This document shows positions 23,768 to 31,881 of a stretch of 34,271 nt of DNA, piece after piece; the first letter of the stretch is position 1; each line of letters opens with the position of its first letter. Under the pieces are notes generated by a model. The model ran no database searches. It worked only from the letters and a program-made list of their open reading frames with translations, and was not told where the DNA came from. The stretch is from Wukongarchaeum sp048886645 (GTDB lineage: Archaea > Asgardarchaeota > Wukongarchaeia > Wukongarchaeales > Wukongarchaeaceae), in NCBI GenBank assembly GCA_048886645.1, contig JBHLKN010000010.1, positions 1 to 34,271 of the forward strand. The letters run 5' to 3'. The position numbers and the translations under genes are program-made.

Positions 23768-24316
23768 TCATATTTTTGCATTTTCTTTTATCCTTTTTGC
23801 TAAAGTCTTAAAAACATCCTCAACGTTTGTCCCATCTTTAGCTGAGGTTTCGAAGTACTCTAAGCCTCTTTTCTTTACGTATTCTTCTGCCTCTCCTGTC
23901 GATACCTCTATCTGATCTTTAAGATCGCTTTTATTGCCTACCAAAAATATTGGTATACCAGGGGTTGTATAACTCTTGAATTCATCCAACCATTTCTCAA
24001 CGTTATAAAAGCTGTTTTTATCACATAGCGAAAAAACTAAAATTCCTCCAGTAGCCCCCTGATACCAATAAGGATGTAGTTGTCCCAACTTTTCTTGTCC
24101 ACCCGTGTCCCAAATAATAAGCTTGATTTTTTGATCGCCTATGTTTAACTTTTTAGAGAAAAGGTCCAAGCCAAGGGTCGTCTGATAACTTGTAAAGAAC
24201 CTGCCCTCACAAAATCTTCTTGCGAGGGAAGTTTTTCCCACGCGACCTTGCCCGATTACCACTACTTTAAACAATACCTCTGAGCGCTTTGATTTAGTAG
24301 TTGTTTTTATTGTCAT
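23768..24316 (-). CDS. Rab/Ras-like small GTPase, copy A
   Basis: 182 residues with all five G-motifs: G1 GQGRVGKTS (22-30), G2 T47 (SYQTTLGLD), G3 WDTGGQE (69-75), G4 NKSD (128-131) and G5 ETSAK (156-160). WDTGGQE and ETSAK are the Rab/Ras type, as found in Asgard and some other Archaea. There is no C-terminal Cys for prenylation, so membrane attachment must come from a partner. Residue R25 replaces the Gly equivalent to Ras G13. ATG at 24316; the ribosome-binding region reads GATGCGGATAAATC, weaker than in copy B. It is convergent with the phospholipid synthase gene. Confidence 0.92.
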   Translation of the reverse strand: MTIKTTTKSKRSEVLFKVVVIGQGRVGKTSLARRFCEGRFFTSYQTTLGLDLFSKKLNIGDQKIKLIIWDTGGQEKLGQLHPYWYQGATGGILVFSLCDKNSFYNVEKWLDEFKSYTTPGIPIFLVGNKSDLKDQIEVSTGEAEEYVKKRGLEYFETSAKDGTNVEDVFKTLAKRIKENAKI

Positions 24317-24410
24317 GATTTATCCGCATCGAAAACAGTTAGTTTATTACATTAATTTATAGAAACCATTAATTATTTACTTTGCGTAGGTTAACAAAAT
24401 ATCAGCATTT

Positions 24411-24490
24411 TATCTTTTTCTTTTAGGTGTTATTATTAGAGATTATGCCGATCAGACCTATCAACCTATCAACCTAAAACTCTCTATACC
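24411..24490 (+). pseudogene. Relic of the CDP-alcohol phosphatidyltransferase 3' end
   Basis: 24411-24453 matches 23344-23386 inside the intact phosphatidyltransferase gene with three mismatches, and the sequence then jumps to the gene's extreme end (CTATCAACCTAAAACTC, as at 23666 onward). This is a copied gene end with about 280 bp deleted, left between the two GTPase genes by the tandem duplication. It cannot encode a functional protein. Confidence 0.75.
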
Positions 24491-24568
24491 CTCCCCAAAA
24501 AACCCCAAAAAAGGAATAACATAAAAGGAAAAATAATAAATTCTTTTCTTTTAAAATTACTCTATTTT

Positions 24569-25111
24569 TCATATTTTTGCATTTTCTTTTATCCTTTTTG
24601 CTAAAGTCTTAAAAACATCCTCAACGTTTGTCCCATCTTTAGCTGAGGTTTCGAAGTACTCTAAGCCTCTTTTCTTTACGTATTCTTCTGCCTCTCCTGT
24701 CGATACCTCTATCTGATCTTTAAGATCGCTTTTATTGCCTACCAAAAATATTGGTATAGGGGGGGTTGTATAACTCTTCATTTCATCCAACCATTTCTCA
24801 ACGTTATAAAAGCTGTTTTTATCACATAGCGAAAAAAGTAGAACACCTCCAGTAGCACCCCGATACCAATAAGGGCGTAGTTGTCCCAACTTTTCTTGTC
24901 CGCCCGTGTCCCAAATAAGAAGCTTGATTTTTTGATCGCCTATGCTTAAATTTTTAGAGAAAAGGTCCAAGCCAAGGGTCGGCTGATAACTAGTAGAGAA
25001 CTTGCCCTCACAAAATCTTCTTGCGAGGGAAGTTTTTCCAACACCACCTTGTCCGACTACTACCACTTTAAACAATAATACCGAACGTTTTGATTGAATG
25101 TTTGTTTCCAT
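24569..25111 (-). CDS. Rab/Ras-like small GTPase, copy B
   Basis: 180 residues, paralog of copy A. G1 GQGGVGKTS has the normal Gly; switch I SYQPTLGLD keeps the P-T order of Ras/Rab, and WDTGGQE, NKSD and ETSAK are complete. The last 61 residues (from IPIFLVGNKSD) are identical to copy A, while the N-terminal 120 differ at about 16 aligned positions. No lipidation Cys. ATG at 25111 with a strong GAGGAG upstream, in contrast to copy A, suggesting higher translation. I take this as the ancestral-like copy. Possible partners are the longin-like protein or roadblock proteins elsewhere. Confidence 0.92.
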   Translation of the reverse strand: METNIQSKRSVLLFKVVVVGQGGVGKTSLARRFCEGKFSTSYQPTLGLDLFSKNLSIGDQKIKLLIWDTGGQEKLGQLRPYWYRGATGGVLLFSLCDKNSFYNVEKWLDEMKSYTTPPIPIFLVGNKSDLKDQIEVSTGEAEEYVKKRGLEYFETSAKDGTNVEDVFKTLAKRIKENAKI

Positions 25112-25190
25112 GATTTCTCCTCATCAAAAAATCAGTTTTGTACTATCTTAATGTATGTAACTCATTAATTATTTGTTTTACTGTGGTGTT

Positions 25191-25925
25191 TTAACTATCT
25201 ATAATTTTTATTACCCGATTTATAAGTCCCATCCTCGTTGCTAAATCCGTCAGTGTAAACGCTATCACTGATTCTATTACTGGAACAGCCCTTGGTACTA
25301 TACAAGGATCATGCCTTCCTTTACCCGAAATCTCAACAGTTTTCTTCGTCTTAAGGTCAACAGTTTTTTGAGGTTTCCCAATAGTTGCGGTAGGCTTTAT
25401 CACAATTCGTAAAACAATGGGTTCTCCATTAGTCATGCCGCCGAGTATGCCGCCAGAATTATTAGTAAATGTTTTTATACTCCCATCTTCTGCAACGTAA
25501 AACTGGTCATTATGCTCTGAACCCTTCATGACAGCCGCTTTAAACCCTGCACCAAATTCAACACCCTTTACCCCTGGAATCGCAAANNNNNNNNNNNNNN
25601 NNNNNNNNNNNNNNNNNNNNNNNNNNNNNNNNNNNNNNNNNNNNNNNNNNNNNNNNNNNNNNNNNNNNNNNNNNNNNNNNNNNNNNGCACCTGTAGTATA
25701 ACCGTTAAAAACTCCAGACAAAATCTGGACGAGATCACTTTCTTTTCGCGGCGTAGTGATTCCCGACTGGCCAGGCCTCCTCCTATCCAAGTCCTTCTGA
25801 ATATCCTCTTCTTTTAAAGCTAAACCAGCAGGACACCCATCAATAACGACTCCTACACATTTGCCATGAGATTCTCCAAAAATCGTAATCTTGAAAAATT
25901 TCCCAAAACTATTACTATCAGCCAT
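25191..25925 (-). CDS. aroC: Chorismate synthase, middle lost in assembly gap
   Basis: Two separated pieces of one gene. First about 80 residues: FGKFFKITIFGESHGKCVGV and the FMN-site RRRPGQSGITTPRKESD (upstream of the gap in gene order). Last about 133: AIPGVKGVEFGAGF, NNSGGILGGMTNGEPIVLRI, KGRHDPCIVPRAVPVIESV. It converts 5-enolpyruvylshikimate 3-phosphate to chorismate using reduced FMN. Normal length is 360-390, so about 150 residues (450 nt) are missing behind the 100 N at 25587-25686. The ATG at 25925 overlaps the aroA stop by one base (TGATG), implying coupled translation; a TTG precedes it at 25928. Confidence 0.93.
   Translation of the reverse strand: MADSNSFGKFFKITIFGESHGKCVGVVIDGCPAGLALKEEDIQKDLDRRRPGQSGITTPRKESDLVQILSGVFNGYTTGXXXXXXXXXXXXXXXXXXXXXXXXXXXXXXXXXXFAIPGVKGVEFGAGFKAAVMKGSEHNDQFYVAEDGSIKTFTNNSGGILGGMTNGEPIVLRIVIKPTATIGKPQKTVDLKTKKTVEISGKGRHDPCIVPRAVPVIESVIAFTLTDLATRMGLINRVIKIIDS
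25587..25686. other. Assembly gap, 100 N placeholder
   Basis: Exactly 100 N within aroC. By comparison with the family's length the true missing sequence is likely about 450 nt, so frame continuity across it is accidental. Confidence 0.97.
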
Positions 25926-27250
25926 CAATCAAAACCCCCATCATCTTTTCTTTCAATCTTAACACCAAGCCTTTTCAAATCATTCCAAAATCCAGGATAA
26001 GAGACATTAACACACTCTGCATCCTTTATCTCTACAGGATAACGAGCTTTAAGGGCTGCAACGCTTAAAGCCATAGCCATCCTATGATCTCCATAAGATT
26101 CAACCATAACACCTCCCTTAATCTCCTTCTCCCCTCCATAAATAATCATCCCGTCCTTTTTTTCCTCAATCTTAACTCCCATCTTAGTCAGTTCCATCGC
26201 AGGCCCATGTATTCTATCACTCTCCTTAACCCTTGCATGTTCTGCTCCCTCCAAAACCATTACCCCGCTAGCACAAGCCCCGAGAGCAGCTAAAACCGGC
26301 ACCAAGTCCGGAGTATCCCTACAATTAACCTCAACACCCTTAAGTTCACCTTTCCCCTCAACAATAATACCGTCCTCATAATCTGAAACCTTCGCCCCAA
26401 TCTCCCTAATAATATCAACTATCCTTGCATCTCCTTGCACGCTATCCGTTCTAAGCCCTAAAAGCTTAACCTTTGACTCGGTTACCGCTGCTGCAGCAAT
26501 CAAAAAAGCAGCAGAAGAAAAATCTCCAGGAATATAGCAATCTACGGCCTTATATCTCTGAGGCGCAGGAACAAAAAAACCTCCCTCTTCCCTCTCAACC
26601 TTAACACCAAAAAGATCAAGCATCTCCAAAGTTATCTCAACATAAGGACTACTGACAAGATCTCCCAAAATATTAATCCTGCAATCACTTTCCCCCAAAG
26701 GCGCTATCAAGAGCAAAGCCGTAATAAACTGAGAACTAACATCACCCCTAATAGCCACTTCCCCACCCTTAGCACCCCCTCCCTCAACCACTATAGGAGC
26801 TAAATCATTTCTCCTAGTACTCCAAGCCTTAATTCCCACTTGCTTGAGTGCATCTAAAAGCGGCTTCATCGGACGCTTTCTAATAGAATCATCACCCGTT
26901 AAAACGGTGGCAGCTGGTGATAAACCCGCAACAGCAGTAATAATCCTCAAAGTAGTCCCAGAATTCTCAACATTTATCACATCATCCGGCGTCTCAATCT
27001 TTCCAGATCCACAAACTTCTAAAAACTTTTCACCCTCCTCTTCTCCCATTTTTTCCATTATCGGGATCCCAAAGGCCTTACAAGCCCTAACTGTTGCCAA
27101 AGTATCACGAGAAAAAAGAGGGTTAAAAATCCTAGAAACACCCTCACTTAAACTTGCCAAAATCACCGCCCTATGCGTATAACTTTTAGAAGGAGGAACC
27201 ATAACCTTCCCAAACAACCTCTCAGCAGGATAAATTATTACACTGACCAT
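25925..27250 (-). CDS. aroA: 3-phosphoshikimate 1-carboxyvinyltransferase (EPSP synthase)
   Basis: 441 residues. Shikimate-3-phosphate and PEP sites are visible: VPPSKSYTHRAVILASLSEG near the N-terminus, NSGTTLRI, RKRPMKPLLDALKQ, GDVSSQFITALLLIAP, GDFSSAAFLIAAA, RVKESDRI and YGDHRMAMALSVAALK. It transfers enolpyruvate from PEP to shikimate 3-phosphate. The ATG at 27250 gives the usual archaeal start; the frame runs on to a TTG at 27268. It lies 91 nt after aroK and overlaps aroC, so aroK-aroA-aroC read as an operon. Confidence 0.96.
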   Translation of the reverse strand: MVSVIIYPAERLFGKVMVPPSKSYTHRAVILASLSEGVSRIFNPLFSRDTLATVRACKAFGIPIMEKMGEEEGEKFLEVCGSGKIETPDDVINVENSGTTLRIITAVAGLSPAATVLTGDDSIRKRPMKPLLDALKQVGIKAWSTRRNDLAPIVVEGGGAKGGEVAIRGDVSSQFITALLLIAPLGESDCRINILGDLVSSPYVEITLEMLDLFGVKVEREEGGFFVPAPQRYKAVDCYIPGDFSSAAFLIAAAAVTESKVKLLGLRTDSVQGDARIVDIIREIGAKVSDYEDGIIVEGKGELKGVEVNCRDTPDLVPVLAALGACASGVMVLEGAEHARVKESDRIHGPAMELTKMGVKIEEKKDGMIIYGGEKEIKGGVMVESYGDHRMAMALSVAALKARYPVEIKDAECVNVSYPGFWNDLKRLGVKIERKDDGGFD

Positions 27251-27341
27251 AAGAACACACACCAACAATCAAAAAACGGAAAATAATAAACCTAATCTCA
27301 ATCAAAAACGGGTTAAAATTAATTTTAATATTTTTTAGTTT

Positions 27342-28202
27342 TTATAAAACTCGCCTAGCTTTTACATTATTTATTTTTACCCTCAAAGTCTCCCCAGAAA
27401 ACCCCTCCAACACATCAATTACAGCGTCCCCTTCCCCTAAAGGAGTTACGGCAAACATAGTAGGTCCAGTGCCACTAACCCCCGCTGCAAGAGCTCCTGC
27501 CGCCAAAGCATCAACAATAAACCTCGTATCTAGCCCGTAAACAGTAGCACATAATAAACCGTTTAAAGTTATCGCTTCCCATACCCTCCCCTTTAAAGCA
27601 AGCCCATGAGCCTGAAGAAAAAGATCACTAAAAACCCATAAAGGCTTCTCCTTAGTATCCACAGTTTTAACCTTTTTTGAAGGAATCTTTAACAAAACCT
27701 CAAAATCCTCGCTAAACCTCTCCCTCAACAAAATTTCTCTCTCACGATTATCCGTAACCACAAGTCCTCCAAAAAACGAGGCACAAGCATCATCAAAAGC
27801 ACCGGTAATCGTAACCCCCGCATCAACACAAGCATCAACTCCCAAATTAACCGCTTCTAAATCATCAATCTCCTTACCCAAAGCACCCGTAACAGCCAAA
27901 ACCACCACATTAGACACAGCACTCGAACTTTTCAAACCACGAGCCACAGGAATATTGGACCTCGTAACAACCCTAACACCCATCTCCTCCACCAAATTAA
28001 ACCTTTTCAAAACTCTTAAAGCGGCTTTTTCAATCAAAACAGTATCCACAGAAAGATCGCCAAAAACCTCCCCCTTTACCTTGGGCTCACTCAAAACAAC
28101 AGCCTCTGCCTCAGCCCACAAATCCACTCCCAGAGCAGCCCCTTTCCAAGTAGCAATAGCATTAACAACAGAGATAGCAGAATGACTCCTATAACCAACC
28201 AA
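27342..28202 (-). CDS. aroK: Archaeal shikimate kinase (GHMP family)
   Basis: 286 residues of the GHMP kinase fold, unrelated to bacterial AroK. The start SHSAISVVNAIATWKGAALG matches the archaeal shikimate kinase signature; the ATP-binding loop is PVARGLKSSSAVSNV, and the C-terminal motif VSGTGPTMFAV closes the GHMP pattern. It phosphorylates shikimate at O3. The TTG at 28202 is the most upstream start possible (a stop codon lies two codons before). Divergent from the CBS gene, first in the aroK-aroA-aroC series. Confidence 0.93.
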   Translation of the reverse strand: MVGYRSHSAISVVNAIATWKGAALGVDLWAEAEAVVLSEPKVKGEVFGDLSVDTVLIEKAALRVLKRFNLVEEMGVRVVTRSNIPVARGLKSSSAVSNVVVLAVTGALGKEIDDLEAVNLGVDACVDAGVTITGAFDDACASFFGGLVVTDNREREILLRERFSEDFEVLLKIPSKKVKTVDTKEKPLWVFSDLFLQAHGLALKGRVWEAITLNGLLCATVYGLDTRFIVDALAAGALAAGVSGTGPTMFAVTPLGEGDAVIDVLEGFSGETLRVKINNVKARRVL

Positions 28203-28380
28203 TCCTTAGCACACCCTAAAATATGTTAAATGCATAATCAAATAAAGTTACATAAAAACCTTCTCGCGCCTAAGAACCGCTATTAAGTCCATCAGATTGT
28301 TGGTTAACCATTTTTATACATTATTTTGTAGAGTTTAAAGTCTTCTATTATAAGAGATGTACAGGCTTGAATATAAGTAA

Positions 28381-28391
28381 TTATAAAAAGC
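28381..28391 (+). promoter_or_regulatory. TATA box of the CBS-domain gene
   Basis: TTATAAAAAGC, 32-42 nt ahead of the ATG at 28423, with AAGGTGGT between. The distance implies a very short leader. Confidence 0.45.
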
Positions 28392-28422
28392 TTAAACAGT
28401 TCTTTTCTGCAAGGTGGTCCGT

Positions 28423-29046
28423 ATGGCCTACACGGTTTTAGAAAAAGAACCCTTTGAAAAAATCAGCATAGATGCCGACAAAACCATAGCGGAAACCCTC
28501 CACAAAATGAACAAAGAAAGGCTACTAAGTCTCTTAGTTGTAAAAGAGGGCAAAATAGTTGGAATCATTACCGAAAGAGAAATCAAATCACGTGTATTAA
28601 ATACAGAACGTGATCCAGAACAAAGTATTGTAAGTGAAGTAATGTCACCTCTCGGGGAGGCTTACATAGTGATGCCCCGAATCCCGGTGGGAGATCTTGC
28701 TTCAAAACCCCTGATAATGGATGTTGAAGATAGGGTGACTGATGCCATCCCAAAAATGAGAGAAATAGGTATGGCTGCTGTTATCGTCACTAAAAAAGGT
28801 AAACCTGTCGGAGTATTCACTTTTCACGATGTAATCGATAAAGTTTGGGGATTAAGAAAGGCGGAAGAAACTCCTATCGGGGAAGTAATGTCCCCCGTGG
28901 TCAAAATAACAAGCTCACAAGATATAGTAGAAGCAACAAAACTGATGAAACAAAACCAAGTAATATATTCACCAGTAATGTACGGCGAAAAAATAGTAGG
29001 CCTACTATCAAGCTACGACCTGATCAAATATCTCTCAAAACTATAA
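28423..29046 (+). CDS. CBS-domain protein of unknown ligand
   Basis: 207 residues holding three CBS motifs: about 8-66 (ISIDADKTIAETLHKMNKER, ending VGIITEREIKSRVL), about 88-145 (PLIMDVEDRVTDAIPKMREI, then VGVFTFHDVIDKV) and about 152-207 (VVKITSSQDIVEATKLMKQN, then VGLLSSYDLIKYL). CBS modules bind adenosine nucleotides such as AMP, ATP or SAM and act as energy or metabolite sensors. There is no fused catalytic domain. ATG 28423 was chosen from the AAGGTGGT Shine-Dalgarno about 6 nt upstream, over a GTG at 28414. It is the only plus-strand gene within the aromatic pathway cluster. Confidence 0.9.
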   Translation: MAYTVLEKEPFEKISIDADKTIAETLHKMNKERLLSLLVVKEGKIVGIITEREIKSRVLNTERDPEQSIVSEVMSPLGEAYIVMPRIPVGDLASKPLIMDVEDRVTDAIPKMREIGMAAVIVTKKGKPVGVFTFHDVIDKVWGLRKAEETPIGEVMSPVVKITSSQDIVEATKLMKQNQVIYSPVMYGEKIVGLLSSYDLIKYLSKL

Positions 29047-29115
29047 CCTAAAGGGGGCATGTGCATACAATAAATGAAGCTTTTTTGTGGCCGTTCCCCC
29101 CCATTTTTTCGTTAA

Positions 29116-29973
29116 TTATTTCTTTTTTAAGGATTTTAAGACTGTTTTTTTCATGACCTGTATTGGTGCCTTTTTACCCGTCCATTTTTCAAAGGCTTCT
29201 GCTCCTTGATAAACCAGCATATCTATCCCGTCAATCGTCTTCGCTCCAATAGATTTTGCCTCTCGTAGAAGTCTTGTTTCTGGGGGGTTATATACGGCGT
29301 CAAAAACGGTTAACTTTCCATGGAGTAATTCTTGAGGGACAATGGTTTCTTCTGTTTTTGGACACATTCCCACAGACGTGGTGTTCACTAATAATTCTGC
29401 TTCTAAAATAGACTCTTTTAGGTTTTCATAACTCAATTTTTTTGCGATTATAAGTATTTTTGCTGTTCTTAAAACATCTTCTACTAACTTTTTCGCCTTT
29501 GGAAAAGTCCTATTAAGAATATTTATCTTACTCGCTAACTTAGCGAAAGTAAATACAATAGCTCTTGCAGCCCCTCCTGCGCCCAAAATAGTGATTTTTT
29601 TTCCGTCCAATTCAAATCCTCCCTCCGTAACAACCCTGAGTGCCCCTATGCCATCGGTGTTATAACCTTTTAAGATTCCATTCTCATTTACCACGCAGTT
29701 TACGGCGCCAATTTTTAAAGCGGTTTCATCTATCTCGTCAAGATACTTGATACACTCTTCTTTGTGGGGTATCGTAACATTAAAGCCACAAAAATTCAGC
29801 GCCTTAAATCCTGAAATCGCCTCCCCTAAATTTTCTTTCTGTACTCTAAAAGCCAAATAAACATAGTCCAGATTAAGGCATTGAAATGCGGCATTATGCA
29901 TATTGGGCGAAAGGGAATGATGTATTGGATCACCTATTACTGCACAAACAACAGTTTTACTCGTTATGGGCAT
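29116..29973 (-). CDS. aroE: Shikimate dehydrogenase
   Basis: 285 residues. Substrate-binding HHSLSPNMHNAAF, catalytic Lys in FNVTIPHKEECI, GYNTDGIGA (Asp partner of the catalytic pair), NADP loop ILGAGGAARAIVF, NTTSVGMCP and the C-terminal DMLVYQGAEAFEKW. It reduces 3-dehydroshikimate to shikimate. ATG at 29973 with GAGGT 7 nt upstream. It follows aroD at 34 nt, last gene of the upper aromatic operon. Confidence 0.96.
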   Translation of the reverse strand: MPITSKTVVCAVIGDPIHHSLSPNMHNAAFQCLNLDYVYLAFRVQKENLGEAISGFKALNFCGFNVTIPHKEECIKYLDEIDETALKIGAVNCVVNENGILKGYNTDGIGALRVVTEGGFELDGKKITILGAGGAARAIVFTFAKLASKINILNRTFPKAKKLVEDVLRTAKILIIAKKLSYENLKESILEAELLVNTTSVGMCPKTEETIVPQELLHGKLTVFDAVYNPPETRLLREAKSIGAKTIDGIDMLVYQGAEAFEKWTGKKAPIQVMKKTVLKSLKKK

Positions 29974-30007
29974 ATAAGAACCTCTAAAAGGCGATAATTT
30001 TGATCTG

Positions 30008-30730
30008 CTATTTACTTTCTACTATTTGGCTTAAGCCGTCTAGTATCATGCGGAGACTATCAGCCATGAGTTGTCCTGAGGCTACGGCTTTATTAACTCC
30101 TGCATATGTAAATTCCGACCCGAAAAAGGGGCAGAGTATTCTCGAAAGAACGCCGAATTTACCCATGCAAAAAGCGATAATTTTTATATCGATATCTTTT
30201 GCAGAGCTATGGAGCTTTAATATTTCCAGATTATCTTCTAAATTTTTTGCTGTGGGAATTATCTTTACCACGTCAGCTTCTAACACTTTTGCTTCTTTTA
30301 GATCACTAATAAGTTGATTTAATGGGGGCATATTTCTGTAGTGGCGGGAAAGAATAACAGACACATTGTTTTTTTTAGCCATTAAACAAAGTCTTGATAT
30401 ATCTTCTATATCTAGTGTAAGCTCTATATCGATGTAGGCAGGAGCCATATCAATACAAGCCTCGATAATGTTTAATCGTTCTTCTTCACTGCCTTCCCAT
30501 ACTCCTCCTTCCCTACTTGAACGAACGGTAAAAATAACAGGTAGTTCTGTCTGTTCTTTTAGGTTGCTGATGACTGAGATGTCTTTATCAAAGTTTTTTC
30601 TTTCTAAAAAATCCACTCTATACTCTATTATGTTTGCACCCATTTTTTTTCCTATTGATGCTAATTTTAGTGCCTCTGAAGCGTTTTTTTCGGCGATAGA
30701 TGCACAAATGCGATACTTCATCCCTGGCAT
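30008..30730 (-). CDS. aroD: 3-dehydroquinate dehydratase, type I
   Basis: 240 residues of a TIM barrel. Signature points: NIIEYRVDFLERKNF (substrate-binding R and D), PVIFTVRSSREGG, catalytic His in VILSRHYRNMPP, Schiff-base Lys in ADVVKIIPTAKN, and the end FTYAGVNKAVASGQL. It dehydrates 3-dehydroquinate to 3-dehydroshikimate by imine catalysis. ATG at 30730; a second ATG three codons on is possible. Spaced 31 nt from DHQ synthase II and 34 nt from aroE. Confidence 0.95.
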   Translation of the reverse strand: MPGMKYRICASIAEKNASEALKLASIGKKMGANIIEYRVDFLERKNFDKDISVISNLKEQTELPVIFTVRSSREGGVWEGSEEERLNIIEACIDMAPAYIDIELTLDIEDISRLCLMAKKNNVSVILSRHYRNMPPLNQLISDLKEAKVLEADVVKIIPTAKNLEDNLEILKLHSSAKDIDIKIIAFCMGKFGVLSRILCPFFGSEFTYAGVNKAVASGQLMADSLRMILDGLSQIVESK

Positions 30731-30761
30731 ACCCCGATAATTTTTCTCTTTAACGTTTCAT

Positions 30762-31877
30762 TCATTTTTCGATAATTGTTTCTTCTTCCACTGCCATTCC
30801 AAAATGCCGAGCGCTTCCCGCAAGATGAACAAGTACTTCGTCCCCCTCCTTTAGCTCTGTTACGGCTATGGGGTCCTTGTTCTTTGTAACTAAACGAATA
30901 GTTTCGGCATTTTGACAAAGGGTGCTCATCTCAAAATCCCCTACCTTAGCTTTGATTAACAGTAGTGGGCGTTTCTCTATTTTTGACCTTCCTACAATCG
31001 CTGTACGCGTGGCTCCATCCGCATCAACTACAAGTACTTCATCCCCCGAAGCGATCTCTGAAAGATATTTTGTTTTTCCATTAGCCATTAAAATGTATGC
31101 GTGTACGGGTCCTGCGTTAACCCTAAAAGGACGCGAAGCTACAAACTCTGTTTCAATGGTCTCGCTGTGCACTAAGAAAAAGGCAGCAGACTGAGAACCT
31201 ATAAGCATACCTTCACCTATTCTCAAAAGAGAACAGGTATCTATGCAAGCTCTATCACCGCTTCCAACCTGTCTGATCTCTACTATTTTTGCGGGAGTTA
31301 ACTCTAAAAACTCTTCAGTTGGACGTAAAACGTTAAGAATTTCTTCTATATCCTCTTTTTCTGAAAGCTTTGTTACAACACCATCAACTCCTAACTCCAA
31401 GGTTTCCGCCATAAGTTTTGCTTCTTGAGCGTCCTTAACCGAAAAAAATAGTTCTGTGTTAGTCTTATGGAGTTCTGCGATGAGGTTTTCAACGGGGATA
31501 ACTTTCCAATCAGTGGCAGAAACTACAACGACACTTGCACCCATTTTAGCGGCTTTTACGACATTTTCTTCATCTGTTTTTAACGCTATGTTTATCCTTA
31601 CTCCCACCGGCTGATCTTGTTTGATCGCTTCAATTTTATCAGGATCAAACCCTTCTAAAAGTTTTAAATCCGTATTTTCTCCTTCAATAGACCAGACTTC
31701 CACTCCCTCTCCTCCAATTTCCTTGATATTTTTTGAAATTGATGGATCTGGAGAAATAAACTTTTTAACTCCAATACCCACAACACACCTAACCAGCTCT
31801 TCATCTAATTTAGAAACCCCTGTAACATCCACACAAACCTCTTTTTCTTTCAAACCTTTTCTCTCCATATAATTCAT
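30762..31877 (-). CDS. 3-dehydroquinate synthase II (archaeal AroB')
   Basis: 371 residues of the archaeal DHQS family (not homologous to bacterial AroB). Recognised by VCVDVTGVSK-like opening, ASVVVVSATDWKVIPVENLI, the GVDGVVTKL segment, VGSGDRACIDTCSLLRIGEG, VASRPFRVNAGPVHAYILMA and a final EGDEVLVHLAGSARHFG. It oxidatively deaminates and cyclises 2-amino-3,7-dideoxy-D-threo-hept-6-ulosonate with NAD to give 3-dehydroquinate. It starts 4 nt after the ADH synthase stop, so the pair is coupled. Confidence 0.95.
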   Translation of the reverse strand: MNYMERKGLKEKEVCVDVTGVSKLDEELVRCVVGIGVKKFISPDPSISKNIKEIGGEGVEVWSIEGENTDLKLLEGFDPDKIEAIKQDQPVGVRINIALKTDEENVVKAAKMGASVVVVSATDWKVIPVENLIAELHKTNTELFFSVKDAQEAKLMAETLELGVDGVVTKLSEKEDIEEILNVLRPTEEFLELTPAKIVEIRQVGSGDRACIDTCSLLRIGEGMLIGSQSAAFFLVHSETIETEFVASRPFRVNAGPVHAYILMANGKTKYLSEIASGDEVLVVDADGATRTAIVGRSKIEKRPLLLIKAKVGDFEMSTLCQNAETIRLVTKNKDPIAVTELKEGDEVLVHLAGSARHFGMAVEEETIIEK

Positions 31878-31881
31878 TTCT

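Larger units (their letters stand above)
23666..25111. repeat. Tandem duplication, unit about 801 bp
   Basis: The block 23666-24316 recurs at 24469-25111 with an offset near 801 bp. About 290 bp (23666-23956) are identical between copies, including roughly 100 bp of non-coding DNA after the GTPase stop; the rest is about 90 percent identical. The duplicated unit includes the tail of the CDP-alcohol phosphatidyltransferase gene, a GTPase gene and an apparently homologous upstream region (shared AAATAATTAATG). Confidence 0.85.
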
